NCBI RefSeq assembly: GCF_036026595.1
Contig: NZ_JARZFX010000005.1
Location: 1-64,000, forward strand
Direction: 5' to 3'
Source of the DNA: Virgibacillus_P tibetensis
Lineage (GTDB): Bacteria > Bacillota > Bacilli > Bacillales > Amphibacillaceae
DNA: 64,000 nucleotides
A program made the translations under genes and the position numbers. The notes beneath the pieces were generated by a model that did not search any database, had not been told where the DNA came from, and saw only the letters and a list, made by a program, of their open reading frames with translations. The stretch's first letter is position 1; every line of letters starts with the position of its first letter. Positions 1 to 8,242 of the stretch are shown here, in pieces.

Positions 1-40
1 TTCCGAAAAACAAATTCATGTTTCTCTTAACATACTGGTT

Positions 41-300
41 GTTTTGTTCAGTTTTCAAGGAGCAAATTCAATCGTTGCCGTTTAAAGCAACTTTTATATC
101 ATAACATTTTTTCACGTTTCTTGTCAACACTTTTTTTAATTCATTTAAAGTGTTTAATTGCTTGCCCCAAATTGGCGACTTAATTAATATACCATAGTTT
201 CTAGTATAATGTCAATAACTTTTTTACTGTTGAATGTTGCTGCATCCTAATGGATTTTTGCAGCGAATTTAACTTTACCATGGTCAAATAACAATGTCAA
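41..300 (-). promoter_or_regulatory. Three tandem rRNA operon promoters with leader
   Basis: Reading leftward there are three sigma-A type promoters. P1 has TTGACA at 295-300 and TAAAGT at 272-277 (17-bp spacer). P2 has TTGACA at 211-216 and TATATT at 187-192 (18 bp). P3 has TTGACA at 122-127 and TATGAT at 98-103 (18 bp). A boxA-like TTGCTCCTTGAAAACTGAAC follows near 45-64. Tandem strong promoters with this leader are typical of Bacillus rrn operons, and ygxA adjoins rrnD in B. subtilis, so a 16S gene should begin just left of position 1. 301-538 shows no gene and no clear ygxA terminator. Confidence 0.8.
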
Positions 301-538
301 CGGTTAATATGTTTGTAGCAAATTGATGTAGAAAAGCCTCAGACTCTATAAACAGATTAGATAACGATCATTAACAGGTTGAATAATCTGGGATATAAGT
401 GGTTATTCAAATTCCTTCCCCATGGCATTCTGCTTAAATCAGCTCAAGCAGGTGCCTGGGAAAGTCTTGGCTAAAGATAAAACGTTTGGAGCATTATCCT
501 TATTACTTACATTACAGCTGATATGTACCGTATGACTT

Positions 539-1408
539 CTATTGTTTCACAATGTATTTCCTTTGATAAACACCTTCACTCTTTGTTGGTTGCTTAACAG
601 TTGTTACTATTTCCTTTTCAACTAGATAGGAGATTATTGCAGTTAAATCTAATGTATAGGCACTAATCATCGGAGAACTTTCCACTTCTGCATAAGACCA
701 AGGTGTATCTTTCGTATTCATAATTGCTAATAGATGTTCTACAGATACCATCGCTCTATTACTGATCACAAAATCCATAGCGATAATCATTAACTGTATA
801 CGCTTATTAATTTCTTCATTACTTTCAATAAACTCTTCATATAATTTATAGACTTCCAGATCAATTTTCTTAACCTGTCTCCAAACAGTTACTTCCGGAT
901 AATATCCTTTTTCTATAACCGCTAATCTTGCCAGATAATGAAGTGAATAGAGTATTTTACTATTGGCATCCTTATACTCATTAGCTTCATAAAGATCTTT
1001 TGCTTCGCTATAGCTTTTGACCAGTTTGCCAAACTCTATTGCTTTGCGTAAGTTTCTTTTTTCATACGGAAAGTCCCTAAGTTCGTTTTTTAATGTATTA
1101 ATGTATTCATTACGATCAAAAATCACCTTCCCGTTAATAATCCATTCCACTGCCCTACGATACCCGCTTGTATCTATCCATTCCATAAGAACTTCTTCCA
1201 TCACAATGTGCATTGCTGCGGTCTTTCCTTCAAACTCATAGTGTTTAGCATGCCATGATTGATTTGCTTTACTTACTATTATAAGTAAGATGACATCAAA
1301 GTTATCTGTAATGGGACTATTCTTTCCCGTCTTCTCCATTAATAATACGCCCAATGTATCTGAGTCACTTGCATGTTCTTGATATATAGGTCTTAGGAAA
1401 CTTTCCAT
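539..1408 (-). CDS. ygxA: Nucleotidyltransferase-like protein YgxA
   Basis: 289-residue member of the YgxA family, annotated as nucleotidyltransferase-like with a C-terminal winged-helix-like part; its substrate is unknown. The sequence has an N-terminal MESFLRPIYQEHAS block and a DNFDVILLII segment that could be a degenerate DxD strand. The frame stays open 11 codons further upstream, but a clean GGAGG at 1419-1423 sits 10 nt before the ATG at 1406-1408, and family members begin MESFLRP-like, so the shorter start is preferred. It lies between an rRNA operon and ygzB, as in B. subtilis. Family identity is firm; biochemical role is unknown. Confidence 0.85.
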   Translation of the reverse strand: MESFLRPIYQEHASDSDTLGVLLMEKTGKNSPITDNFDVILLIIVSKANQSWHAKHYEFEGKTAAMHIVMEEVLMEWIDTSGYRRAVEWIINGKVIFDRNEYINTLKNELRDFPYEKRNLRKAIEFGKLVKSYSEAKDLYEANEYKDANSKILYSLHYLARLAVIEKGYYPEVTVWRQVKKIDLEVYKLYEEFIESNEEINKRIQLMIIAMDFVISNRAMVSVEHLLAIMNTKDTPWSYAEVESSPMISAYTLDLTAIISYLVEKEIVTTVKQPTKSEGVYQRKYIVKQ

Positions 1409-1552
1409 TTCATAGTATCCTCCAATTTTCAAATCCTTCATTTTTATATACTATCTATATATTTCGTTGTTTTTACTTAAAATCCTTTTCCAAATACGAA
1501 TTTTTCTTTAAAATATGCTATACTACCTATGTAATATTGAAGGAGGACCAAG

Positions 1553-1936
1553 ATGAGTCAACTAGTCTATTCGAGCAAAATAAATAAAATAAGAACTTTT
1601 GCTTTATTACTAATCTTCGCAGGAATACTCTTAATGTATGGGGGTCTACTTACTAGAAAATTTGAATGGTTAATGCTGTTATTTTTTGTACTTGGTGTTT
1701 TATTCGTACTATTTAGTTGTGTCGTTTACTTATGGATCGGCATGTTATCGACAAAGGCCGTACCTATTACCTGCCCTAACTGTGAAAAACCCACAAAAAT
1801 GCTTGGCCGTGTAGATGCATGCATGCACTGTAAACAGCCATTAACCCTTGACAAAAAATTAGAAGGCGAAGAATTTGATGAGAAATACAATAAACGACGA
1901 TATAATAAAGAAGAAAGAAAAAATAGAAAGAAATAA
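1553..1936 (+). CDS. ygzB: UPF0295 membrane protein YgzB
   Basis: 127-residue protein of the UPF0295 family. Two hydrophobic segments (about residues 15-35 and 40-65) form a membrane hairpin. A short zinc-ribbon-like module follows with the pairs CPNC and CMHC at about residues 74-96, then a very basic, Lys/Arg-rich tail. AGGAGG lies just upstream of the ATG. It is divergent from ygxA and shares the short space 1409-1552 with it. Function is unknown; the two CxxC pairs suggest a structural metal site on the cytoplasmic side (inference). Confidence 0.85.
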   Translation: MSQLVYSSKINKIRTFALLLIFAGILLMYGGLLTRKFEWLMLLFFVLGVLFVLFSCVVYLWIGMLSTKAVPITCPNCEKPTKMLGRVDACMHCKQPLTLDKKLEGEEFDEKYNKRRYNKEERKNRKK

Positions 1937-1939
1937 TTA

Positions 1940-1965
1940 AACTTGGCCTAATGCCAAGTTTTTTT
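1940..1965 (+). terminator. Intrinsic terminator after ygzB
   Basis: An 8-bp stem, AACTTGGC with GCCAAGTT, and a 5-nt loop are followed by a run of seven T, directly after the ygzB stop codon. Confidence 0.85.
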
Positions 1966-2132
1966 ATGGTATCAGCCGTGCTCCCCGCTTTGTTTATCTA
2001 GAAAGAATATCAGTTTCTCAACGAATTCCTTCTCATTTTGATATAATAATTCATACAGTCACGTATCCCAGCTGAATTTTTCCATTCAGATTAGATATAA
2101 TGGGCACTTGATCAAATTAAAGGAGAAAATAT

Positions 2133-2732
2133 ATGATTTTAGTTATTGATAACTTCGACTCATTTACATTTAACCTTGTACAATATATTAACCAACTCGA
2201 TATGGCCGTTTTAGTTAAACGAAATGATGAAATTACAATAGAAGAAATAGAAAAATTGAATCCTTCCCATATATTATTATCACCTGGTCCCGGTAAACCG
2301 GATAATGCAGGGTTATCATTAACTATTATTCAGCATTTCCATAAAAAGATACCTATATTTGGTGTATGTTTGGGTCATCAACTAATTGCTCAGGCCTTTG
2401 GTGCAGAAATTGTAAAGTCAGTAAAACCTATGCATGGTAAAGTGTCTCAAATACATCATAATGGCAAGGGCATGTTTCAATCATTAAGGAATCCACTAGC
2501 CGTAACCAGGTACCATTCATTAATAGTTAATCGCTTATCCCTACCAAGCTGCTTAGAGATTAGCGCAGAAACAGATCATGGTGAAATCATGGCAATACGT
2601 CATACAACATATCCAATTGAAGGGATTCAAGCCCATCCGGAAGCCATATTAACTGAAGATGGTCTACAGCTTCTACATAATTTTTTTCAAAGGAAGGGAG
2701 AGACAATGCATGAGTCCATCACTTTACTTTGA
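2133..2732 (+). CDS. pabA: Aminodeoxychorismate synthase glutaminase subunit PabA
   Basis: 199-residue class I glutamine amidotransferase that supplies ammonia to PabB for 4-amino-4-deoxychorismate, a p-aminobenzoate and folate precursor. It keeps the N-terminal VIDNFDSFT motif, the nucleophile Cys79 in GVCLGHQ, and His168/Glu170 in AHPEA, so the triad is complete. Its 3' end overlaps the next gene by 23 nt, implying translational coupling. In many Bacilli the same subunit also serves anthranilate synthase; no trp genes lie nearby, so the folate role is favoured here. Upstream AAAGGAG supports the start. Confidence 0.9.
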   Translation: MILVIDNFDSFTFNLVQYINQLDMAVLVKRNDEITIEEIEKLNPSHILLSPGPGKPDNAGLSLTIIQHFHKKIPIFGVCLGHQLIAQAFGAEIVKSVKPMHGKVSQIHHNGKGMFQSLRNPLAVTRYHSLIVNRLSLPSCLEISAETDHGEIMAIRHTTYPIEGIQAHPEAILTEDGLQLLHNFFQRKGETMHESITLL

Positions 2733-4446
2733 CTATACTGATGTTCAGGGAACGAAAAAACCGATGTGCTTTGAAAATCCGCATGTTGTGATTACTGCTC
2801 GCACAATTGAAGAGGTAATTCCTTCATTAAACAAAGTACAGGAATTTGTGAATGCTGGTTATTATGCAGCTGGCTATGTATCATATGAGGCAGCTCCTGC
2901 TTTTGATCAAGCATTTCAAGTTAACGAACATCAAAAGATGCCACTTCTTTGGTTTGGTGTATTTGAAAAGCCAATTAATAAAGAAATTAAAAACGATAAT
3001 ATGGAGGACTTTCACACAACGGATTGGGTTCCTCAAACAAACGTTAAGAATTATAACAAATCTATTAGCAAGATTAAAGCGTACATAGAGCAAGGGGATA
3101 CCTATCAGGTAAATTACACCATCCGCATGTATTCCCGTTTTTTTGGTAACTCGTATTCCTATTTTCAGCAATTAGCAAAGAGACAGGCTGCTAATTACAG
3201 TGCTTATCTTGATATAGGCGACTATACTATCCTATCTGCTTCTCCAGAATTGTTTTTCCATTTAAAAAATGGAAAGATTACCACTAAACCAATGAAAGGG
3301 ACTGTAGAAAGAGGGGAAACATCAAAAGAAGAACAGAAAAACGCAGATTGGCTCTATCATTCCGAAAAAAACAGAGCTGAAAATGTAATGATTGTTGATT
3401 TATTAAGGAACGATTTAGGAACCATTGCAAAAACAGGATCCGTAAAGGTTCCAGAACTGTTTACAATTGAAGCATACCCTACTGTCTTTCAAATGACTTC
3501 AACTGTAACTGCTGAAATTTCACCCCAAAAAGATCTAACAGACATTTTTAAAGCATTGTTTCCTTGTGGGTCAATAACTGGTGCTCCAAAGATCAGTACA
3601 ATGAAAATTATAAAAGAATTAGAACCTGCTCCACGTGAAGTATACTGTGGCACGATTGGGTTTATAACTCCTGAGCAAGAAGCTGTATTTAATGTACCAA
3701 TCCGTACCGTATTAATCGATAACCATACGAACAAAGCACAGTATGGTGTTGGCGGGGGTATTACATGGGATTCTACTGAAAAGGAAGAATACGAAGAGGT
3801 TATAACAAAAGCAAAGGTGTTGCAGGTAAATAATGAAAATTTTCAACTTCTTGAGACGATTGGTTTAGTTGACGGAGAACTTCTTGTACTGAATGAACAC
3901 TTGGAACGCTTAAAACAGTCTGCTGAGTATTTTCATTATAGACTGGATCTTGATTTAATAAAAAGCAAGCTACTATCCTATGAAAGAAAAAATCCTGCAA
4001 ACCACTGGAAATTACGTCTGCTGCTAGAAAAGGATGGCAGCATTATAATAGAAGAAAAAGAAATTTCACCTTTTCTTACCTCACAGCCAGTAAAATTATC
4101 CGGTGTACCAATAGATAAAAATAATCTGTTTCTTTACCATAAAACAACGAACCGCACCACCTACCAAAGTATATCCGATCAGCATCCAGATGTCACCGAT
4201 GTATTATTATGGAACGAAAACCGTGAAGTAACAGAGTTTACCATTGGAAATGTAGTAGTGGAGTTGGACGGGAATTTATACACCCCTCCTGTTACATGTG
4301 GTTTATTACCAGGTACCTATCGGGAAGTACTCTTAAACGATGGTATAATCACAGAAAGAATTATAAGGATGGAGGAGCTTGCAATATGCTCAAACATTTG
4401 GCTAATAAACAGTGTTAGAAAATGGGTACCTGTACACTTTATATAA
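2710..4446 (+). CDS. pabB: Fused aminodeoxychorismate synthase/lyase PabBC
   Basis: 578-residue fusion. Residues about 95-370 are a chorismate-binding PabB domain with KPMKGT near 193 and GSITGAPKIST near 286. Residues about 385-578 are a class IV PLP enzyme like PabC, with the presumed PLP lysine (about 478) in HKTTNRTTY. Together with PabA it would convert chorismate and glutamine to p-aminobenzoate and pyruvate without a separate lyase. The frame is open back to 2659, but AAGGAAGGGAG at 2690-2700 points to the ATG at 2710, inside pabA. Stand-alone pabB and pabC are usual in B. subtilis; the fusion and its position next to perR differ from that layout. Confidence 0.88.
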   Translation: MSPSLYFDYTDVQGTKKPMCFENPHVVITARTIEEVIPSLNKVQEFVNAGYYAAGYVSYEAAPAFDQAFQVNEHQKMPLLWFGVFEKPINKEIKNDNMEDFHTTDWVPQTNVKNYNKSISKIKAYIEQGDTYQVNYTIRMYSRFFGNSYSYFQQLAKRQAANYSAYLDIGDYTILSASPELFFHLKNGKITTKPMKGTVERGETSKEEQKNADWLYHSEKNRAENVMIVDLLRNDLGTIAKTGSVKVPELFTIEAYPTVFQMTSTVTAEISPQKDLTDIFKALFPCGSITGAPKISTMKIIKELEPAPREVYCGTIGFITPEQEAVFNVPIRTVLIDNHTNKAQYGVGGGITWDSTEKEEYEEVITKAKVLQVNNENFQLLETIGLVDGELLVLNEHLERLKQSAEYFHYRLDLDLIKSKLLSYERKNPANHWKLRLLLEKDGSIIIEEKEISPFLTSQPVKLSGVPIDKNNLFLYHKTTNRTTYQSISDQHPDVTDVLLWNENREVTEFTIGNVVVELDGNLYTPPVTCGLLPGTYREVLLNDGIITERIIRMEELAICSNIWLINSVRKWVPVHFI

Positions 4447-4529
4447 AGGAGCACGTACATAATAGTATCGATAATTTTAACTCGTTAAGCCCTGCACTTG
4501 TAGAATACTTAGAAGGACTGAATAAATAG
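4422..4529 (+). CDS. Possible 35-residue ORF overlapping the pabBC end
   Basis: A short frame beginning at an ATG inside the pabBC 3' end encodes a peptide ending SLSPALVEYLEGLNK. AAAGGAG at 4445-4451 lies inside it rather than before the ATG, so either the start is a non-standard codon near 4460 or the frame is not translated. Not recognised; reported only because the C-terminal half looks protein-like. Confidence 0.2.
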   Translation: MGTCTLYIKEHVHNSIDNFNSLSPALVEYLEGLNK

Positions 4530-4570
4530 CATGGAAATGCTAGAAAACTTCTTCCTCAATCTAAAAATAT

Positions 4571-4605
4571 AAAAATCCAGCTGCTTTTGAAGCAATTGGA
4601 TTTTT
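4571..4605. terminator. Bidirectional terminator between pabBC and perR
   Basis: AAAAATCCA pairs with TGGATTTTT, with an inner TGCTT/AAGCA stem. The A-tract and T-tract on the two sides suit both converging transcripts. Confidence 0.7.
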
Positions 4606-4681
4606 ATCATTTGGAGGCAGAAGCCTTCTTCAAATTGCGTAGCAACTAGTGATAGACGCTCAATTTGACCATTTTATACTA

Positions 4682-5125
4682 TTAATGTTTTTTCGTTTCT
4701 ACTTTTTGACAGTCTTCACACTTACCATAAAGTTCTAAACGGTGATGACTAACTTCAAATCCTGTTACCTGCTCAGCTAATGATTCTACCTCTTCTAACG
4801 ACGGGTAGTGAAAGTCAACTATTTTACCGCATGAGTCACATATCATGTGATAATGTTCTGTCGTGTTACAATCAAATCTGCTTGAGGCATCTCCATAAGT
4901 AAGTTCACGAACAAGCCCAATTTCCCGCAAGACGCGCAGATTATTATAAACAGTAGCAACACTCATATTCGGAAACTTTCCCTCTAAAGCTTTATAAATA
5001 TCATCAGCTGTCGGATGATTCATTGTAGTTAGAAGATATTCGAGAACCGCATGTCTTTGTGGAGTAATTCGGACGCCTGATTCCTTTAATGTATCAATCG
5101 CTTTACTTAATCGTTTTTCAGACAC
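4682..5125 (-). CDS. perR: Peroxide-responsive repressor PerR
   Basis: Fur-family metalloregulator that senses H2O2 by Fe-catalysed histidine oxidation and represses peroxide-defence and iron genes. Starting at the GTG at 5123-5125 gives 147 residues, and every key residue then falls at the B. subtilis PerR number: His37, Asp85, His91, His93 and Asp104 (regulatory Fe/Mn site), and Cys96, Cys99, Cys136 and Cys139 (structural Zn). AGGTGG lies 6 nt upstream of this GTG. The frame is open five codons further, but those starts fit neither the ribosome site nor the numbering. A Per box overlaps its promoter, so autorepression is likely. Confidence 0.95.
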   Translation of the reverse strand: MSEKRLSKAIDTLKESGVRITPQRHAVLEYLLTTMNHPTADDIYKALEGKFPNMSVATVYNNLRVLREIGLVRELTYGDASSRFDCNTTEHYHMICDSCGKIVDFHYPSLEEVESLAEQVTGFEVSHHRLELYGKCEDCQKVETKKH

Positions 5126-5169
5126 CGTCATCCACCTCACTTTCGCTATATTCTAATCCTATTATTAGT

Positions 5170-5184
5170 TTATAATCTTTATAA
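5170..5184 (-). promoter_or_regulatory. Per box at the perR promoter
   Basis: TTATAATCTTTATAA differs at one position from the consensus TTATAATNATTATAA. It lies just downstream of a leftward promoter (TTGACA with an 18-bp spacer to TAAACT), as expected for autorepression of perR. Confidence 0.8.
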
Positions 5185-5270
5185 TTAGTTTACGCTCTTT
5201 CATGGCAACCTGTCAATACAAGTATATTAATACCCTTACTTTAATATAACTAATTAGAGAAGAAACAAAT

Positions 5271-5294
5271 AGATGTCCCGTTAAAGAGACACCT
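5271..5294 (-). terminator. Terminator of the leftward pduO transcript
   Basis: AGATGTC pairs with GACACCT (one G-U pair), followed on the minus strand by a T-rich tail. It stands just past the stop of the adenosyltransferase gene. Confidence 0.6.
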
Positions 5295-5300
5295 GCTTGG

Positions 5301-5852
5301 TTAAATATCAGCTATTAACGGGCGCTCTTCCCCACCCAATTGTTGATTCACGTAGCGTGCAGCCACAAACAGAAAATCAGATAATCGATTTAAATATGAA
5401 ACTACAAGTACGTTCACTTCGGAGAGACCTACTGCTGTACGCTCAGCACGTCTGGCTACTGTGCGAGCTGAATGCAAAGCACTTGATGTGCTATGGCCTG
5501 AAGGCAGAATGAAATTCTTTAACGGATTCAACTGGGAATCCCATTCATCGATTTGATCCTCCAGTTCCTGAATGTGGTCCTTTTTTAACTTCCAGGTTAC
5601 TTCTTTATCTGTTGGCGTGGCAAGTTCAGCACCTACGTGAAATAAAATGGTTTGAACACGATGCATCTTCTCCACAAATGCTTTCTTCCCATCAAATTCA
5701 TTTTTTTCCAGAAAACTCAATGCTAGCCCAATCATCGAATTTGCTTCATCACACGTACCGTAAGCTTCAACGCGTAAATCATTCTTTGATACACGTTGTC
5801 CGTAAATTAAAGAAGTTTGCCCTTTATCCCCTGATCTCGTATAGATTCGCAT
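5301..5852 (-). CDS. PduO-type cob(I)alamin adenosyltransferase
   Basis: 183 residues, full length for the PduO/MMAB family, which transfers the 5'-deoxyadenosyl group of ATP to cob(I)alamin to make coenzyme B12. The sequence shows the N-terminal ATP motif YTRSGDKGQTSL (residues 4-15), the central RTVARRAERTAV helix and the C-terminal SYLNRLSDFLFVAAR block. It is 2 nt from the upstream hydroxyacid dehydrogenase gene, so the two are co-transcribed, although no metabolic link between them is evident. No other cobalamin gene is in the window, which suggests salvage of imported corrinoid. Confidence 0.9.
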   Translation of the reverse strand: MRIYTRSGDKGQTSLIYGQRVSKNDLRVEAYGTCDEANSMIGLALSFLEKNEFDGKKAFVEKMHRVQTILFHVGAELATPTDKEVTWKLKKDHIQELEDQIDEWDSQLNPLKNFILPSGHSTSSALHSARTVARRAERTAVGLSEVNVLVVSYLNRLSDFLFVAARYVNQQLGGEERPLIADI

Positions 5853-5854
5853 AT

Positions 5855-6802
5855 TTAATAACCCCTCGCTACATCGATTTTATTAACCAATTCTGTTTTA
5901 CCATCCAGGTAAACTTGCAGATTCCTTTGAAAAATATCTAATGCCCGTGTTTGATACAATCTTGAAATTCCTGAAAGATGTGGTGTAACGGTGATGTTTT
6001 CTTTGTCCCAAAAAACATGATCTGCTGGTAATGGCTCTTCTTCAAACACATCCAGGACAGCATGCGCAATCTCCTGTTCTCGTATCGCCCTTAACAAATC
6101 ATCACTGCGAGTTACATCTCCTCGTCCCATGTTGAGAAAAACTGCGTGATTTGGCAGTCTTTGAAAATGGTCATAAGTAAAAAGACCCTTCGTTTCCTCC
6201 GTACTTGGGAGAACGGATACAACCATGTCTACTCGTGGCAGCAGTCCTATTAATTCACTGGTTTTATAGGTTTCATCGAAGTGCTCAACAGACTTCCCGC
6301 TCCTCGAAATACCTAATGTATTCATTTGAAATGCCTTTGCCAGCCGTGCGACTTCCTGACCGATCGCTCCGGTTCCTGCAACAAGTAATGTTTTCCCATT
6401 CATTTCCTGCATTGGAACAGAACGCTCCCATATATGCTCTTTTTCTTTTTGAATTAAAACCTTGGCTTGGCGATAGACCTGCAACAGCATAGAGATGGCA
6501 TATTCAGCCATTGGAATCTTGTGGATCCCACGAGCATTGGTTACAAGTATGCTTTTTTTCTCAATTTCTTTAAATGGCATTTGGTCCATCCCCGCTGATA
6601 AGACCATAATCCACTTTAAGCGTGGTGCCATCTCTAGTAACTCTTCGTTGAGGTCTTCCCCATATGTAACCAGAATTTCTGCTTTATGCAAATGCCCCTT
6701 TGCTTCATTCATGTTTTTACAAAATATAAATGATTGTCCGGGGTAATTTTCCATTAAACCGGCATGATGCTTCTTAGAAACTTTGGCGGAAAAAAGTATC
6801 AT
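5855..6802 (-). CDS. D-2-hydroxyacid dehydrogenase family protein
   Basis: 315-residue NAD(P)-dependent oxidoreductase of the D-isomer 2-hydroxyacid dehydrogenase family. The Rossmann motif VAGTGAIGQEVARLAKAF is at about residues 140-157. The catalytic Arg (LNMGRGDV), Glu (DVFEEEPLP) and His (VTPHLSG) are all present in the usual order. Substrate cannot be told from sequence; glyoxylate/hydroxypyruvate reductase-like activity is one possibility. It leads a two-gene unit with the adenosyltransferase. Confidence 0.85.
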   Translation of the reverse strand: MILFSAKVSKKHHAGLMENYPGQSFIFCKNMNEAKGHLHKAEILVTYGEDLNEELLEMAPRLKWIMVLSAGMDQMPFKEIEKKSILVTNARGIHKIPMAEYAISMLLQVYRQAKVLIQKEKEHIWERSVPMQEMNGKTLLVAGTGAIGQEVARLAKAFQMNTLGISRSGKSVEHFDETYKTSELIGLLPRVDMVVSVLPSTEETKGLFTYDHFQRLPNHAVFLNMGRGDVTRSDDLLRAIREQEIAHAVLDVFEEEPLPADHVFWDKENITVTPHLSGISRLYQTRALDIFQRNLQVYLDGKTELVNKIDVARGY

Positions 6803-6873
6803 GTGCTCTACCTCCCTATTTACCTTCTATTCATATAGTAAACGTTTTTCATATGAATAGAAAGGAAGTTCCA

Positions 6874-7602
6874 TCAAGAATCTTTCCTGATATTATTGAG
6901 TGTTTTAATAATAATTCTTAAATCCTCACGTAGCGAGCAGTTAGTAACATAGTGCAGATCTAGCTTTGTTTTTTCCCACTGGGCTTTCTCTGATTCTTTA
7001 GTAAGCTGGGCATATCCGAATAAACCTGGTCTTAATTTTAAACGATTCATTTGGTAGATATCACAATAATCGCCTTTCTCTATTCCAACTTCTGGGCCTA
7101 TGATACTCATTTCCCCTTTAAGTATATTCCATAACTGTGGAATCCTATGCAATCTGTATCTTTTTAACCATTCACCTGTTAGTGTCAGGGTGATGGAAGA
7201 ATCCTGCTCAGAAGTGAACTCATTTGGCATTCCATATTTCCAGGAATCTGGCAATGGGTATGGGTATGGTGGTAATGCGCGGATAACACGTGAAGGTTTC
7301 GCCATAGTACGAAAACGCCACAGCAAAAATTTTTGATTATTCTTTCCCAAAAACCAGTCCTGACAAAAAATGGGCCTTCCTTCCTTTTTATATATTCTAT
7401 AGGAGATAAATATAATTAGAGGTGATAGTAAGCAAAGTAACGTAGAACTAATAACGATATCCATTAATCGCTTCACTACCATATATCTTTTCGTGGGGAC
7501 TGATGAAAATATTCTGGTATCTTTTCTGGTATTTGTTCTGGTATTTGTTCTGGTATTTGTTCTGGTATTTGTTCTGGTTCTCACATTTCCCTGTATCGCC
7601 AT
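6874..7602 (-). CDS. Sugar transferase-like protein with altered active site
   Basis: 242 residues related to bacterial sugar transferases (polyprenyl-phosphate phosphoglycosyl transferases, WcaJ/PglC type). After a repeat-bearing N-terminus come KRLMDIVISS with a membrane segment (about residues 45-70), then IPQLWNILKGEMSIIGPE and LRPGLFGYAQL. Where the family has the catalytic Asp-Glu of DELPQ, this protein has His-Arg (LHRIPQ), and GPRP is GPEV, so phosphotransfer activity is doubtful. The ATG at 7600-7602 follows GTGAGGTG; the upstream TTG is less likely. It is a lone gene with no polysaccharide cluster around it. Confidence 0.75.
   Translation of the reverse strand: MAIQGNVRTRTNTRTNTRTNTRTNTRKDTRIFSSVPTKRYMVVKRLMDIVISSTLLCLLSPLIIFISYRIYKKEGRPIFCQDWFLGKNNQKFLLWRFRTMAKPSRVIRALPPYPYPLPDSWKYGMPNEFTSEQDSSITLTLTGEWLKRYRLHRIPQLWNILKGEMSIIGPEVGIEKGDYCDIYQMNRLKLRPGLFGYAQLTKESEKAQWEKTKLDLHYVTNCSLREDLRIIIKTLNNIRKDS
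7512..7583 (-). repeat. 12-bp tandem repeat encoding RTNT units
   Basis: Six consecutive 12-bp units of TTCTGGTATTTG type; the four inner ones match almost exactly and the end ones are degenerate. They lie inside the sugar transferase-like gene and encode tandem Arg-Thr-Asn-Thr. Copy-number change would keep the reading frame. Confidence 0.9.
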
Positions 7603-7719
7603 ATAACACACCTCACTTTTCAATAGAATAGAGTGCTCTATTACAATCTATTCCAGAAAGTTATGCTATAGTACAGAAAAAAAGACAGCCCCTTATTTTA
7701 CAGGACTGTCCAGTTCGTT

Positions 7720-8187
7720 TTATTCATTTTCACGGATGAACTTCAATGCTTCTTCCACGTGACCTTTTACTTGTACTTTACGATATTCCTTTTGCAGTTT
7801 ACCTTCTTTATCAATGATAAACGTAGAGCGCTCAATTCCATAATATTCTTTACCAAAGTTTTTCTTCAACTTCCAGACACCAAAATCTTCTGCAACTTTA
7901 TGCTCTGTATCTGCCAGTAATAAAAATGGTAAATCATGTTTATCTATAAACTTCTGGTGGCGTTCTACCGGGTCGGGACTTATACCAATTATCACTGCGT
8001 CAAGTTCTCCGAAGCTCTCATGCATATCGCGGAAATCACACGCTTGAGTTGTACATCCTGGTGTCATGTCTTTTGGGTAGAAATATAATACAACATGCTT
8101 GCCTTTAAAGTCCGACAGGCTAACCTGCTCTCCATGCTGATTAGGTAATGTAAAGTCTTCTATTTTCTTTCCTGCTTCTACTGTCAT
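7720..8187 (-). CDS. bcp: Thiol peroxidase Bcp (peroxiredoxin)
   Basis: 155-residue atypical 2-Cys peroxiredoxin of the Bcp/PrxQ class that reduces H2O2 and alkyl hydroperoxides with thioredoxin. Peroxidatic Cys45 and resolving Cys50 are spaced as in the family (PGCTTQAC). The frame is open 42 codons further upstream, but GGAGGGG just before the ATG at 8185-8187 and the family N-terminus (MTVEAGKKIEDF) fix the start. It corresponds to B. subtilis ygaF, also near perR and gsaB. No Per box is evident immediately upstream. Confidence 0.92.
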   Translation of the reverse strand: MTVEAGKKIEDFTLPNQHGEQVSLSDFKGKHVVLYFYPKDMTPGCTTQACDFRDMHESFGELDAVIIGISPDPVERHQKFIDKHDLPFLLLADTEHKVAEDFGVWKLKKNFGKEYYGIERSTFIIDKEGKLQKEYRKVQVKGHVEEALKFIRENE

Positions 8188-8242
8188 AATGAACCCCTCC
8201 AAACAATTTCTATATTTACTATAACAGAAAAAAAATAACGAT

